A stretch of 43,085 nt of DNA from an uncultured Clostridia bacterium (lineage in GTDB: Bacteria > Bacillota > Clostridia > Oscillospirales > CAG-272): contig CAMJPL010000027.1 in assembly GCA_946407735.1 (NCBI GenBank), positions 1-43,085 on the forward strand, written 5' to 3'. The number at the start of each line of letters is the position of its first letter. Position 1 is the stretch's first letter. Shown in pieces: positions 15,497-24,006 of this stretch. Position numbers and translations under genes: made by a program. The notes below the pieces were generated by a model. The model had not been told where the DNA came from. It saw only the letters and a program-made list of their open reading frames with translations, and did not search any database.

Positions 15497-17986
15497 TCAG
15501 ACGCCCTTCTTTGATCTGTCTTCTCTCTCGAGATCGGTCAGGTTGTAGGTCGGAGTGTATCCGGCGATCGGCATCAGCTTCTCGTGGATAGCGTCTATGA
15601 TGGTAGTGGCCTGCGGGAAAAAGTACTTCTCAAGCTCGTAAGCCGGAGTGATCCAGTTGCGGGAACCGAGAGCCACGGCCGGAGCGTCGAGATAATCGAA
15701 GGCGAACTCGTTGATGTTGGCGGCCATGTCCTTCATGACGGAGTTGCGCTCGCAGGCGTCGCCGACGACGATGATCTTGCCGGTCTTCTTGACGGACTCG
15801 ATGACCTTGTCGTAGTTGAACGGAACGATCGAGCGGGAGTCGATGACCTCGGCCTCGATGCCGTACTTCTCGGAGAGGGTCTTCGCGGCGTCGAGAGCGC
15901 GGTAGAGCACGGCGCCGATGGTGAGGATGGTGACATCCTTGCCTTCGCGCTTGACATCGGGCTCGCCGAACGGGATCTCGTAGGACTCGGCCGGAACGCC
16001 TTCCTTGTGGAACTGCTCGCCGTAGCCGTAAACGCGCTGGGACTCGAAGAAGATGACAGGGTCGGTGCCGTTGAGAGCGGAGGTCATAAGTCCCTTGCAG
16101 TCATACGGAGTGGACGGGAAGACGACCTTCAGACCCGGGATATGGGCGCAGAGAGCGGTCCAGTCCTGAGAATGCTGAGCGCCGTACTTGGAGCCGACAG
16201 ATACGCGGACGACGACCGGCATCTTAAGCAGACCGGCGGACATCGACTGCCACTTGGCGAGCTGGTTGAAGAGCTCGTCGCCGCAGCAGGCGAGGAAGTC
16301 GGCGTACATGATCTCGACAACGGCGCGGCCGCCGCACATGGCGTAGCCGACAGCCGAGCCGATGATGGCGGACTCGGAGATAGGAGCGTTGAAGAAGCGG
16401 TGATACGGGAGAGCCTCGGTCATGCCGCGGTAAACGGCGTAAGCTCCGCCCCAGTCACGGTTGTCCTCACCGTAGGCGACGAGAGTCGGATCGGTGTAGA
16501 ACTTGTCCATAATGGCCTCGAAGAGACCGTCGCGGATGTCGTAGGTCTTGAGAGCGGGGTACTTGTTGCCCTTCTCGTCGAACTGATAACGCATCTTGCC
16601 GGCGATCTTCTTCACGCGGGAGTTCTCCTCCATCGGCATGAGGACGTCGGGCTCGCGGCCTTCCTCCATCTTGTCGATCTTCTCGTTGGAGAGCATGATC
16701 GAGGCGATGGTATCGGGATTCTTGTCGAGATCGATGCGCGGGGAAAGGGTATCGTCGGTGGCGAGCTTGCAGATCTTGGTCATTCTGCGGGAGATGACCT
16801 CATAGATCTCGTCGAATTCGGCCTCGGTGGCGACGCCGCCGTCGATGAGCTTCTTCTTATAGGTGTCGATGGAGTCGACAGCCTTCCAGGCCTCGATCTC
16901 CTCCTCGGTGCGGTAGGTGGAGGAGTCGGACGGGGAATGTCCGTTGTAACGGTAGGTGACGGTGTCGAGAAGGACAGGTCCCTCGCCCTTGAGCAGGAGC
17001 TCCTTCTTGCGCTGGATGGCGTCGATGAGAGCCAGCGGGTTGAAGCCGTTGACGCGCTCGGCGTGCATCTGAGCAGGGTTGACGCCGGCGCCGATGCGGG
17101 CGAGCATATCCCAGCCCATCGTTTCGCCGTGGGTCTGACCGCCCATGCCGTAGAAGTTGTCGAATACGTTGAAGAGGATCGGGAGACCGCCGTCGAAGCC
17201 GTCCTTCTCGGTCGTCGGCCAGAGCTGCTTGATCTGGTCCATGGCGGCGAAGTTGAAGCTCTCGAGAACGGGTCCGCGGCCGGTCGCGCCGTCGCCGAAG
17301 TTGGCTACGACGATGCCGGGCTTGCGGTTGACTCTCTTATAGAGAGCCGCGCCGGTAGCGGCCGGGACGCCGCCGCCGACTATGGCGTTGTTCGGATAGA
17401 TTCCGAACGGGAGGAAGAAGGCGTGCATCGAGCCGCCGAGACCCTTGGAGAAGCCGGTCTCGCGTCCGAATACCTCGGCCAGAGCGCCGTAGAGAAGGAA
17501 GTCGATCGCCAGATCCTTGACGTCGCCCTTGATCTCTTCCTTGCCTTCAACGACCTTCAGTGTGTTGCCGCCGAGGAAGTCCTTCATGATGGCGTAGAGC
17601 TCCTTGTCGTCGAGCTTCTGGATCGAGGAAAGGCCCTTCGCGATGATCTCGCCGTGGCTGCGGTGGGTTCCGAAGGTGAAGTCGTCCATGTCGAGGGCGT
17701 AAGCCATACCGACGGCGGAAGCTTCCTGACCGTAGGAAAGGTGAGCCGGGCCCGGATAGGAGTACTCGACGCCGTTGTAGGCGTTCTGAGTCTTGATGAG
17801 GTTGATCATGGTCTCGAACTCGCGGATGGTCGCCATGTCGCGGTAGATGCGCATGAGCGTGTCCTTGCCGTAGATCTTGAGCTCCTCGTCAAGGGTCTTA
17901 TTGTACTGGTTTACCGGGATATCCTGGAACTTGATGAAGCCGGGCGCCAGCATCTTGCCGGGATCGATGAATTGACTCTTTGGCAT
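15497..17986 (-). CDS. 2-oxoacid dehydrogenase E1, alpha and beta chains fused
   Basis: 829 residues; AAGGAGATATATC precedes the ATG. Residues about 45-420 are the E1-alpha/TPP-binding half: REFETMI, YPGPAHLSYGQEA, FGTHRSHGEIIAKG, GLGGSMH, then the TPP/Mg motif GDGATGRGP ... NFYGMGG with an extra loop (about QLWPTTEKDGFDGG) inside it. Residues about 480-829 are the E1-beta half: TYDIRDGLFEAI, YGEDNRDWGG, APISESAIIGSAVGYAM and a C-terminal transketolase-like domain. In most complexes these are two proteins (PdhA/PdhB, AcoA/AcoB, BkdA1/A2); here they are one chain. It would decarboxylate a 2-oxoacid (or cleave acetoin) and reductively acylate the E2 lipoyl group. Substrate undetermined. Last gene of the operon. 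Confidence 0.9.
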   Translation of the reverse strand: MPKSQFIDPGKMLAPGFIKFQDIPVNQYNKTLDEELKIYGKDTLMRIYRDMATIREFETMINLIKTQNAYNGVEYSYPGPAHLSYGQEASAVGMAYALDMDDFTFGTHRSHGEIIAKGLSSIQKLDDKELYAIMKDFLGGNTLKVVEGKEEIKGDVKDLAIDFLLYGALAEVFGRETGFSKGLGGSMHAFFLPFGIYPNNAIVGGGVPAATGAALYKRVNRKPGIVVANFGDGATGRGPVLESFNFAAMDQIKQLWPTTEKDGFDGGLPILFNVFDNFYGMGGQTHGETMGWDMLARIGAGVNPAQMHAERVNGFNPLALIDAIQRKKELLLKGEGPVLLDTVTYRYNGHSPSDSSTYRTEEEIEAWKAVDSIDTYKKKLIDGGVATEAEFDEIYEVISRRMTKICKLATDDTLSPRIDLDKNPDTIASIMLSNEKIDKMEEGREPDVLMPMEENSRVKKIAGKMRYQFDEKGNKYPALKTYDIRDGLFEAIMDKFYTDPTLVAYGEDNRDWGGAYAVYRGMTEALPYHRFFNAPISESAIIGSAVGYAMCGGRAVVEIMYADFLACCGDELFNQLAKWQSMSAGLLKMPVVVRVSVGSKYGAQHSQDWTALCAHIPGLKVVFPSTPYDCKGLMTSALNGTDPVIFFESQRVYGYGEQFHKEGVPAESYEIPFGEPDVKREGKDVTILTIGAVLYRALDAAKTLSEKYGIEAEVIDSRSIVPFNYDKVIESVKKTGKIIVVGDACERNSVMKDMAANINEFAFDYLDAPAVALGSRNWITPAYELEKYFFPQATTIIDAIHEKLMPIAGYTPTYNLTDLEREDRSKKGV

Positions 17987-18018
17987 GATATATCTCCTTG
18001 TATTTGTTTATATTTTAA

Positions 18019-19386
18019 TCAGAATTTGATCTCGTTCACGGCTTCGCGGATGATCTCGCATACGGTCGGATGCGGGAAGACGAGCTGCTTTATCTGCTCT
18101 ATGCGCATGGCCTTCTCGACGAACGTCGCCGCGCCGAAGATGATCTCGGAGCTGTAGTTGCCGATCATGTGCACGCCGATCAGAGTGTGATGCGCCTTGT
18201 CTACCACCAGCTTGCAGATGCCGTCGCCGCCTTCGTTCTCGGCGACATAGCGGCCGCTGTACTTCATGGTGATGGTCTCGCTGACGGCGTCGATGTCCTT
18301 CGCCTTCGCAGAATCCACGGTCTCGCCGACAGAGGCGACCTCGGGATTGGTGTAGATGACGGACGGGATCGAGCTGTAATTGACCTTCTGATGCCCGCCG
18401 AGCATGTTCGCGACGGCGACCTCGCCCTCACGGTATCCGGTATGGGCGAGCATGATCTTGCCGTTGACATCACCTGCCGCCCAGACGTTCGGGACGGATG
18501 TCTTCATATCGTCGGTGGTGACGATGGCTCCGCGCTCTGTGAGGACGCCGAGGTTCTCAAGGCCGATATCCTTCGTGTTGGCGCGGCGGCCGATGGAAAT
18601 GAGCACCTTGTCGCATTTCACAGTCTCGGCCTTGCCGTTCAGCTCATAGTTGACGCAGTCGGTGCCGACACTCGTGACCTTCGCGCCGAGGATGAAGGTG
18701 ATGCCCTTCTTCATGTAGTTCTTCTGAAGGATGGAGCTGATCTCGCGGTCGGTCGGACCGGCGATGTGATCGAGCATCTCGAGCACGGTGACCTTGACGC
18801 CGATCGAGCACATATACGACGCCATCTCGAGTCCGATGACGCCGCCGCCTATGACGACGAGCTCCTTCGGAACTTCCTTGTTGTCAAGGAATTCGCGGCT
18901 GGTCATGCCGAAGCCGGAGGCGAGGGACTCGCGCAGACCCGGGATCGGAGGAACGGAAGCTTCGGATCCGGTGCAGATCAGCAGCTGAGACGCGGTGTAT
19001 TCCTTGCCGGCGGCCTCGACGGTGATGCCTTCGGCGGACTTGCCCTTGATCTTTGCGTATTCAGATACGACCTCGACACCGAGCTTCTTCATCTTGGCGC
19101 CGACGCCGCCGACGAGCATCTTGACGACCTTCGCCTTGCGGGCGAGGACGGCGCTGTGGTCGATCTTCGCGCCGTCGAAGGTGACTCCGTATTCGGCGGA
19201 ATGCTTGGCGTAATCGTAAATCTTGGCGGAATAGAGAAGGGTCTTGGTCGGTATGCAGCCCTCGTTGAGGCAGACGCCTCCGAGAGCGCGTCCCTCGAAG
19301 AGAAGGACCTTCATGCCGCCCTGAGCGGCGCGCTCGGCCGCGTTGTAGCCGGCAGGGCCTCCGCCCAGAATAATCAGATCATACAT
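18019..19386 (-). CDS. lpdA: Dihydrolipoyl dehydrogenase (E3)
   Basis: 455 residues, normal length. FAD motif ILGGGPAGYNAAERAA (residues 7-22) and the redox-active disulfide C39/C44 in GGVCLNEGCIPTKTLL. NAD-binding VVIGGGVIGLEMASYM, second FAD contact VWAAGDVNG, and the C-terminal HPTVCE with the catalytic His/Glu pair, close to the usual HPTLSE. It reoxidises dihydrolipoamide on E2 and makes NADH. It lies between E2 and E1 with short gaps, so all three subunits come from one transcript. An AAGG sequence precedes the ATG. No N-terminal lipoyl domain is fused to it. Confidence 0.95.
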   Translation of the reverse strand: MYDLIILGGGPAGYNAAERAAQGGMKVLLFEGRALGGVCLNEGCIPTKTLLYSAKIYDYAKHSAEYGVTFDGAKIDHSAVLARKAKVVKMLVGGVGAKMKKLGVEVVSEYAKIKGKSAEGITVEAAGKEYTASQLLICTGSEASVPPIPGLRESLASGFGMTSREFLDNKEVPKELVVIGGGVIGLEMASYMCSIGVKVTVLEMLDHIAGPTDREISSILQKNYMKKGITFILGAKVTSVGTDCVNYELNGKAETVKCDKVLISIGRRANTKDIGLENLGVLTERGAIVTTDDMKTSVPNVWAAGDVNGKIMLAHTGYREGEVAVANMLGGHQKVNYSSIPSVIYTNPEVASVGETVDSAKAKDIDAVSETITMKYSGRYVAENEGGDGICKLVVDKAHHTLIGVHMIGNYSSEIIFGAATFVEKAMRIEQIKQLVFPHPTVCEIIREAVNEIKF

Positions 19387-19416
19387 GATATTGTACCTTA
19401 TATAAACAAGCTGTGA

Positions 19417-20697
19417 TTACTTCGCCAGAAGCAGATCGAAGTGCTCGAGGTTATTGGAGAGCTCCTTGAGGAACTTGGCGGCCGGAGCGCCGTCTATGGC
19501 TCTGTGGTCGAAGGTGAGGGAGAGGCCCATGGCGTTGTAGAAGACATCCTTGCCGTCGACTTCCTTTACGCGGCGGGTGATGGTATCAACGCCGAGGATA
19601 CCGGTCTGCGGCGGGTTGATGACGGGAGTGAAGGATTCGATTCCCATCGAGCCGAGATTGGTGACGGTGAAGGTGGCGCCCTTCAGCTTGTCCGGGCTGA
19701 TGCTGCCCGACTGAGCCTCGGAGATGAGCGCTTTCGACTGCACCGCGAACTCGTTGAGGGAAAGGGTGTCGGCGTTCGGGACGGTGACGACCAGCAGTCC
19801 GCGCGGGGTATCGACGGCGATGCCGAGATTGCAGTGCCTGAAGTAGCGGATGGTCTGGGTCTCGTCGAGCCAGTGGGCGTTGAGATCCTTGTGTCCGCCG
19901 ATGGTCTTGGCGACGGCGTAGCAGACCATGTCGTTGAGGGTGATGTTGGCGAGCCCCAGCTTTTCCGCGTTCGCCTTGAGGGAGGCGCGGAGCTTCTGGA
20001 TCGCGTCGGCGTCGAAGCTCGAGTTGAGAGTGAGCTGAGCCATATTGGAAAGCGAGTCGTGCATCGACTTCGCGATGACCTTGCGGATGTTCGGGATCTT
20101 GACATCCTCGTACTCATTCTCGGCGACAGGAGCAGCGGCTGCAGGAGCAGCGGCGGCGGGAGCCTTCTCCTCGGCGGCGGCAGCGGCGGCAATCGTGAGA
20201 CCCTTGTCGAGCAGAGCGTTCACGTCGCGCTCGATGATGCGTCCGTTCGGGCCGGTAGGAACGGCCTTCGACAGATCGGCGTCGGTGCGCTCGGCGAGAT
20301 GTCTGGCTCTCGGGCTGATCCTGATCTTGCCGTCGGCAGAAGCGGCGGGAGTCGCGGCAGTCGGGGCGGCTTCGGCTTTCGGGGCCTCGGCTTTGACTTC
20401 GGCTTCGGGCTTCGCTTCGGCTCCGCCCTCGGCGGGGACCAGAGAAGAATAGTCCTCTCCCGAAGCGCCGATCACGCAGACCGGATCAAGGCAGGGAACG
20501 TCGTCGCCGTCGGCGCGGAAGATCGCGAGAACGGTGCCGGCCTCCTTGGCCTTTTCTTCGAACGAGGACTTATCGGTTTCATAGGTGAAAAGAACGTCGC
20601 CTTCGGCTACGGTGTCTCCGACTTTTACTTTCCATTCGGAAATTATGCAGCTTTCGACGCTCTGCCCCTGGCGGGGCATGATGACAAGCGATGCCAT
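19417..20697 (-). CDS. Dihydrolipoamide acyltransferase (E2)
   Basis: 426 residues; GGAGG lies seven bases before the ATG. One N-terminal lipoyl domain with the lipoyl-lysine K43 in YETDKSSFEE, an Ala/Glu/Pro-rich flexible linker, a peripheral subunit-binding domain (ISPRARHLAERTDADL ... GPNGRIIERDV), a second Ala-rich linker, and the catalytic domain ending DHRAIDGAPAAKF with the conserved His and Asp. It carries the acyl group from E1 to CoA and forms the core of the complex. Pyruvate, branched-chain and acetoin versions share this layout, so the substrate stays open. First structural gene after the DeoR regulator. Confidence 0.93.
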   Translation of the reverse strand: MASLVIMPRQGQSVESCIISEWKVKVGDTVAEGDVLFTYETDKSSFEEKAKEAGTVLAIFRADGDDVPCLDPVCVIGASGEDYSSLVPAEGGAEAKPEAEVKAEAPKAEAAPTAATPAASADGKIRISPRARHLAERTDADLSKAVPTGPNGRIIERDVNALLDKGLTIAAAAAAEEKAPAAAAPAAAAPVAENEYEDVKIPNIRKVIAKSMHDSLSNMAQLTLNSSFDADAIQKLRASLKANAEKLGLANITLNDMVCYAVAKTIGGHKDLNAHWLDETQTIRYFRHCNLGIAVDTPRGLLVVTVPNADTLSLNEFAVQSKALISEAQSGSISPDKLKGATFTVTNLGSMGIESFTPVINPPQTGILGVDTITRRVKEVDGKDVFYNAMGLSLTFDHRAIDGAPAAKFLKELSNNLEHFDLLLAK

Positions 20698-20760
20698 ATC
20701 TATCCTCCGTATTGATTATAATTTTAAGCGTTGCTTATGTGACGTGTGATTCGCCCGCCG

Positions 20761-21525
20761 TCAGGCGAGAAGGATCTCGCATCCGGCGCTCTTCGCCTGA
20801 GAGGTGATGTCGCTCGGAAGTTCCTTATCGGTTATGATCGTGTTGATGTCCGAGATCGCGGCGAAGGTGTAGGGAAGTATCTTGTCGAGCTTCGACGAGT
20901 CCATCAGGACGACGACCTTTCTCGCCTTCTGCACGACCAGTTTCTTGAGCTCGCACTCGCTGTAATTGCCGCTCGTCATGCCGTTCTGGGCGCTTATGCC
21001 GCTGGGGACGATGAAGGCGATGTCTATGTTTATGTCGCCGATCTGTCTCAGCGCCTGATTGCCCGAAACGCTTATGTTGTCCCGGTTGAGCATTCCGCCG
21101 ACGGTGTTCACTATCGGCTGGTTCTTCTTTATCAGCTCCATCGCTATATTCGGCCCGGTCGTTGTCACGGTGAGCCGTTCGTCCGGCAAAAGCGACGCCA
21201 GCTTCAGCATCGTCGTGCCGGAGTCAAGGAAGAGGGAGCGGCCGGTCTCGATAAGATCGATCGCCGCGAGAGCGACCTTCTCCTTCGCGTCGGGGTTTTC
21301 GGACAGCCTGAGATTGAAGGTGTCCTCCATCGACGTGGTGATGAATTTCATCGACCTCGCGCCGCCCCTGACCTTTATCGCCTCGCCCTGATTCTCGAAG
21401 TATTCGATGTCGCGCCTGAGGGTCATGCTCGACACATTCGGGAACATGAGCTCAAGCTCGTGCAGCGAGACGAACGGCTTCGACGCCAAAAGACCTCTGA
21501 CCGCGTTTCTTCTGTCAGTATTCAT
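20761..21525 (-). CDS. DeoR/GlpR-family transcriptional regulator of the dehydrogenase operon
   Basis: 254 residues. The N-terminal winged helix has the family pattern (VSLHELELMFPNVSSMTLRRD, then GEAIKVRGGA). The sensor domain has FLDSGTTMLKLA, VNTVGGMLNRDNISVSGNQA, ECELKKLVVQKARKVVVLMD and SSKLDKI, typical of phosphosugar-binding DeoR regulators. It lies 63 bp upstream of the E2 gene on the same strand and probably shares its transcript, so it likely regulates itself and the complex. The upstream region holds a strong promoter and overlapping inverted repeats (see those entries). DeoR proteins are usually sugar-phosphate-responsive repressors, which suggests carbohydrate state controls the complex (inference). 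Confidence 0.9.
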   Translation of the reverse strand: MNTDRRNAVRGLLASKPFVSLHELELMFPNVSSMTLRRDIEYFENQGEAIKVRGGARSMKFITTSMEDTFNLRLSENPDAKEKVALAAIDLIETGRSLFLDSGTTMLKLASLLPDERLTVTTTGPNIAMELIKKNQPIVNTVGGMLNRDNISVSGNQALRQIGDINIDIAFIVPSGISAQNGMTSGNYSECELKKLVVQKARKVVVLMDSSKLDKILPYTFAAISDINTIITDKELPSDITSQAKSAGCEILLA

Positions 21526-21610
21526 GGTTATAATGTGTACTCCCGATCAAAGCCGCTGCAAAGCGGAATCCGCCGCGGCGTGTTATATGAAGTGTTTTAT
21601 TTCACATTAA

Positions 21611-21630
21611 TTGTGTAAATTATAACACAA
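21611..21630. promoter_or_regulatory. Candidate operator for the DeoR-type regulator
   Basis: Inverted repeat TTGTGT-8 nt-ACACAA covers the -10 box of the regulator promoter. A second imperfect palindrome, TTTCACA-5 nt-TGTGTAAA (21599-21618), overlaps it, and TGTGTGAAAT recurs near 21690. Position over the -10 box suits repression; the assignment to this regulator is inference. Confidence 0.5.
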
Positions 21631-21647
21631 ATCGGACAATAATTCAA
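21619..21647 (-). promoter_or_regulatory. Sigma70 promoter of the deoR-E2-E3-E1 operon
   Basis: On the minus strand: -35 TTGAAT (21642-21647), 17-bp spacer, -10 TATAAT (21619-21624), about 94 bp before the DeoR-type ATG. The gap before E2 also has a TATAAT-like box but no convincing -35, so one main promoter is likely. Confidence 0.8.
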
Positions 21648-21774
21648 CATTTATTCTCGCTATTCAGTGAAAAATATTTTAAACAATGTGTGAAATATGG
21701 CGCAGGTTATCATATAAATACTCCGTCGGCCGAAAGTTTAAGGAATATTCAGTTCAGCAAATTTTAAAATCCTC

Positions 21775-21803
21775 TTGACAAATCGGTAAAAGTGTGGTAT
21801 CAT
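21775..21803 (+). promoter_or_regulatory. Promoter of the lysine-riboswitch/NhaC transcript
   Basis: -35 TTGACA (21775-21780), 17-bp spacer, -10 TATCAT (21798-21803). Transcription would start about 21810, just before the riboswitch. Confidence 0.85.
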
Positions 21804-21813
21804 CATAATCAAT

Positions 21814-21946
21814 TCGATAGAGGCGCGGCAGCGAAGAGTAGGCGTGTTTTCACGGCGAAAGGCAATGCCGCCGAAGCGGGCATATCCCGCTGGGCCGCCG
21901 CAGAATATGCGCCGGACTGTCACAGAAAAATGTGGAGCGCTGTCGG
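21814..21946 (+). promoter_or_regulatory. Lysine riboswitch (L-box) aptamer
   Basis: The conserved L-box core is readable in order: GATAGAGGCGC, GAAGAGTA, GCCGCCGAAGC, CGCTGGG, CGGACTGTCAC and GTGGAGCGCTGTC, matching the layout of the Bacillus subtilis lysC leader. P1 pairs GATAG (from 21816) with CTGTC (to about 21944). It lies between a strong promoter and an intrinsic terminator in front of an NhaC-type transporter gene. Lysine binding should stabilise P1 and leave the terminator free to form, turning the gene off. Confidence 0.92.
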
Positions 21947-21999
21947 ACCTTGCGCGGGACATATTTATATACCGCGCACGGCATAATATGATCATATAT

Positions 22000-22038
22000 C
22001 TGACAGAGCCTTCGCCTGCGCGCTCTGTCAGTATTTTT
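22000..22038 (+). terminator. Riboswitch-controlled terminator (expression platform)
   Basis: Ten-bp perfect stem CTGACAGAGC/GCTCTGTCAG (22000-22009, 22022-22031) followed by TATTTTTT. Its 5' arm contains GACAG, which is complementary to the CTGTC of the aptamer P1 3' strand. That gives a simple anti-terminator that is lost when lysine closes P1. Confidence 0.88.
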
Positions 22039-22058
22039 TATCTTGATCGGAGGATAGT

Positions 22059-23795
22059 ATGTTTATCAGAAAGATGAGACCGAGCCGGCATATCCTGATA
22101 GCCGGAGCGGTTCTGCTCGTGATGCTGACGGTCATGTCGCTGTTCTCGTTCGCCGATGAGCCGGAAGCCGTCGAAGCGGCGGAAGCCGGGATCGTCGAAA
22201 CTGCCGCCGAGGAAACCGCCGAACCTGCCGAGGAGGCGGAGGAGGAAGCGCCGAAAAGCAGGATGTTCGGCACTTTCTGGTCTCTCGTGCCTCCGCTGAT
22301 AGCCATCGTGCTCGCCCTTATCACAAAAGAGGTATATTCTTCGCTGTTCATCGGAGTTCTTGCCGGTGGCCTGTTCGCAGCCGATTTCTCATTCTCCGGG
22401 ACGCTCGACGCGCTGATAAACGACGGCTTCATCACCGCCGTATCGGACAACGCCGGCATATTCCTGTTCCTCGTCATCCTCGGCGTCCTCGTCGCCCTGC
22501 TCAATAAGACCGGCGCCTCGGCGTCGTTCGGAAAATGGGCCGAGAAGAACATCAAGACCCGCGTCGGCGCGCAGCTCGCCACCTTCGCTCTCGGCGTGCT
22601 GATATTCATCGACGACTATTTCAACTGCCTTACCGTCGGCTCGGTCATGCAGCCGGTCACCGACTCGCACAGGATCTCGCGCGCTAAGCTGGCGTATCTT
22701 ATCGACGCCACCGCCGCCCCGGTCTGCATGATCGCTCCCATATCCTCATGGGCGGCCGCCGTTTCCAGCTATGCCGAGGGCACCGGCTATTCCGGCCTCA
22801 CGCTGTTCATCCGCGCCATCCCGTATAACTTCTATTCGCTCCTCACCCTCGTCTTCATCATTTCCCTCGCCCTGATGAAGTTCGATTACGGAAAGATGGC
22901 CGTTCATGAGAAGAACGCCATCGAGAAGGGAGACCTGTTTACCTCCGGCACCGAGCATGAAGCCCAGGATCAGGGAGAGGTCGGCACGAAGGGAAGAGTC
23001 TTTGATCTTATCATCCCGATCGCTCTGCTCATCGTAGTCTGCGTTATAGGACTTCTCTACGTCGGCGGCTTCTTCACCGCTGACTCCGGATTTGCCGGCG
23101 ACTTCATAGGCGCTTTCGGTGAGACGGACGCGACGGTCGGTCTGCCGTGGGGCGGTCTCATCGCTCTTGTTGTCGTCATCATCTATCTTGTCGCGAGACG
23201 CACCATCTCCTTCAAGAGCGCTCTTGAGTGCATCCCCGAGGGCTTCAAGGCGATGGTCCCCGCCATCACGATCCTCACCTTCGCCAGCTCCCTTAAGAAT
23301 ATGACTCAGGCTCTCGGATCGTCCGAGTTCGTTGAAGGCTTCATGAGCGGAGCGGGTGGCCTCGCCATGTTCCTTCCGGCTGTCATCTTCTTCGTCGCCG
23401 TGATCATCTCCTTCTCGACCGGTACGTCGTGGGGCACCTTCGGAATACTTATCCCGATCGTAGTCAGCATCTTCCCGGCTTCGTCCGAGATGATGTATAT
23501 CGGCATGTCCGCCTGCCTCGCCGGCGCTGTCTGCGGCGATCACTGCTCACCGATATCCGATACCACGATCATGTCGTCCGCCGGAGCCCGCTGCGACCAT
23601 ATCAATCATGTGTCGACGCAGCTCCCGTACGCCATCACGGTCGCCGTAGTTTCCTTTGTCTCCTTCATAATCGCTTCCGTTATAGCCACTCTCATCCCGG
23701 GCATTCAGACATGGTTCATCTCTCTCCCGATCTCCATCGCCCTTATGATCGGCACGATGTTCGTCATAAAGAATATTGTAAAGAAGAAGGGTTAA
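22059..23795 (+). CDS. NhaC-family Na+/H+ antiporter-like transporter, lysine-regulated
   Basis: 578 residues; GGAGG precedes the ATG. A leading hydrophobic segment (about 12-30) is followed by an acidic Ala/Glu/Pro stretch (about 32-66), then a multi-helix NhaC/IT-superfamily core: FWSLVPPLIAIVLALITKEV, LGVLIFIDDYFNCLTVGSVM, ISSWAAAVSSY and a C-terminal SFSTGTSWGTFGILIPI with AGAVCGDHCSPISDTTIMSS. Those last motifs are diagnostic for NhaC. The family exchanges Na+ for H+ or organic ions (MleN is a malate/lactate relative). Because a lysine riboswitch precedes it, this member is more likely a lysine (Na+-coupled) transporter; L-box-controlled NhaC paralogues have been described as candidate lysine permeases. 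Confidence 0.9.
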   Translation: MFIRKMRPSRHILIAGAVLLVMLTVMSLFSFADEPEAVEAAEAGIVETAAEETAEPAEEAEEEAPKSRMFGTFWSLVPPLIAIVLALITKEVYSSLFIGVLAGGLFAADFSFSGTLDALINDGFITAVSDNAGIFLFLVILGVLVALLNKTGASASFGKWAEKNIKTRVGAQLATFALGVLIFIDDYFNCLTVGSVMQPVTDSHRISRAKLAYLIDATAAPVCMIAPISSWAAAVSSYAEGTGYSGLTLFIRAIPYNFYSLLTLVFIISLALMKFDYGKMAVHEKNAIEKGDLFTSGTEHEAQDQGEVGTKGRVFDLIIPIALLIVVCVIGLLYVGGFFTADSGFAGDFIGAFGETDATVGLPWGGLIALVVVIIYLVARRTISFKSALECIPEGFKAMVPAITILTFASSLKNMTQALGSSEFVEGFMSGAGGLAMFLPAVIFFVAVIISFSTGTSWGTFGILIPIVVSIFPASSEMMYIGMSACLAGAVCGDHCSPISDTTIMSSAGARCDHINHVSTQLPYAITVAVVSFVSFIIASVIATLIPGIQTWFISLPISIALMIGTMFVIKNIVKKKG

Positions 23796-23867
23796 TGAAT
23801 CTGAAAGAGACGGTAAAACCGTGAGATACGTCTGATCACGGTAATCATGAAAAATCAGATCTGAGAC

Positions 23868-23902
23868 AAAAACAACACCGCGCGAAACGGTGTTGTTTTT
23901 TT
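23868..23902. terminator. Terminator after the NhaC gene
   Basis: Thirteen-bp perfect stem (23868-23880 and 23888-23900) with a 7-nt loop and a run of seven T that starts inside the stem. Confidence 0.92.
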
Positions 23903-23929
23903 GCTTCTTTCGCATTTCGCCGATCCCTA

Positions 23930-23958
23930 TTGACAATATACGAACCGGAGTGTATAAT
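23930..23958 (+). promoter_or_regulatory. Consensus sigma70 promoter of the solute-binding lipoprotein gene
   Basis: Exact -35 TTGACA (23930-23935), 17-bp spacer, exact -10 TATAAT (23953-23958), about 50 bp before the TTG start. Confidence 0.9.
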
Positions 23959-23965
23959 ATAATGG

Positions 23966-23979
23966 AGGAAACGCTTTAA
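23966..23979 (+). promoter_or_regulatory. Possible cre/LacI-type operator at the transcription start
   Basis: AGGAAACGCTTTAA sits immediately downstream of the -10 box, where a bound repressor would block initiation. It resembles the CcpA cre pattern (central AA-N-CG-N-T) but misses the outer T and C. No regulator gene of this class is in the window. Confidence 0.35.
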
Positions 23980-24006
23980 ATGATCTTTTCTGAATGAGGT
24001 ATCGCC

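Noticed and set aside
15584..18157. 857-codon open frame on the plus strand opposite the E1 gene
   Set aside because: Low-complexity Val/Asp/Gly/Leu antisense shadow of a GC-rich gene, with no ribosome binding site and no domain. The E1 product on the other strand is unmistakable. The same applies to the long antisense frames at 18070-19416 and 19441-20715.
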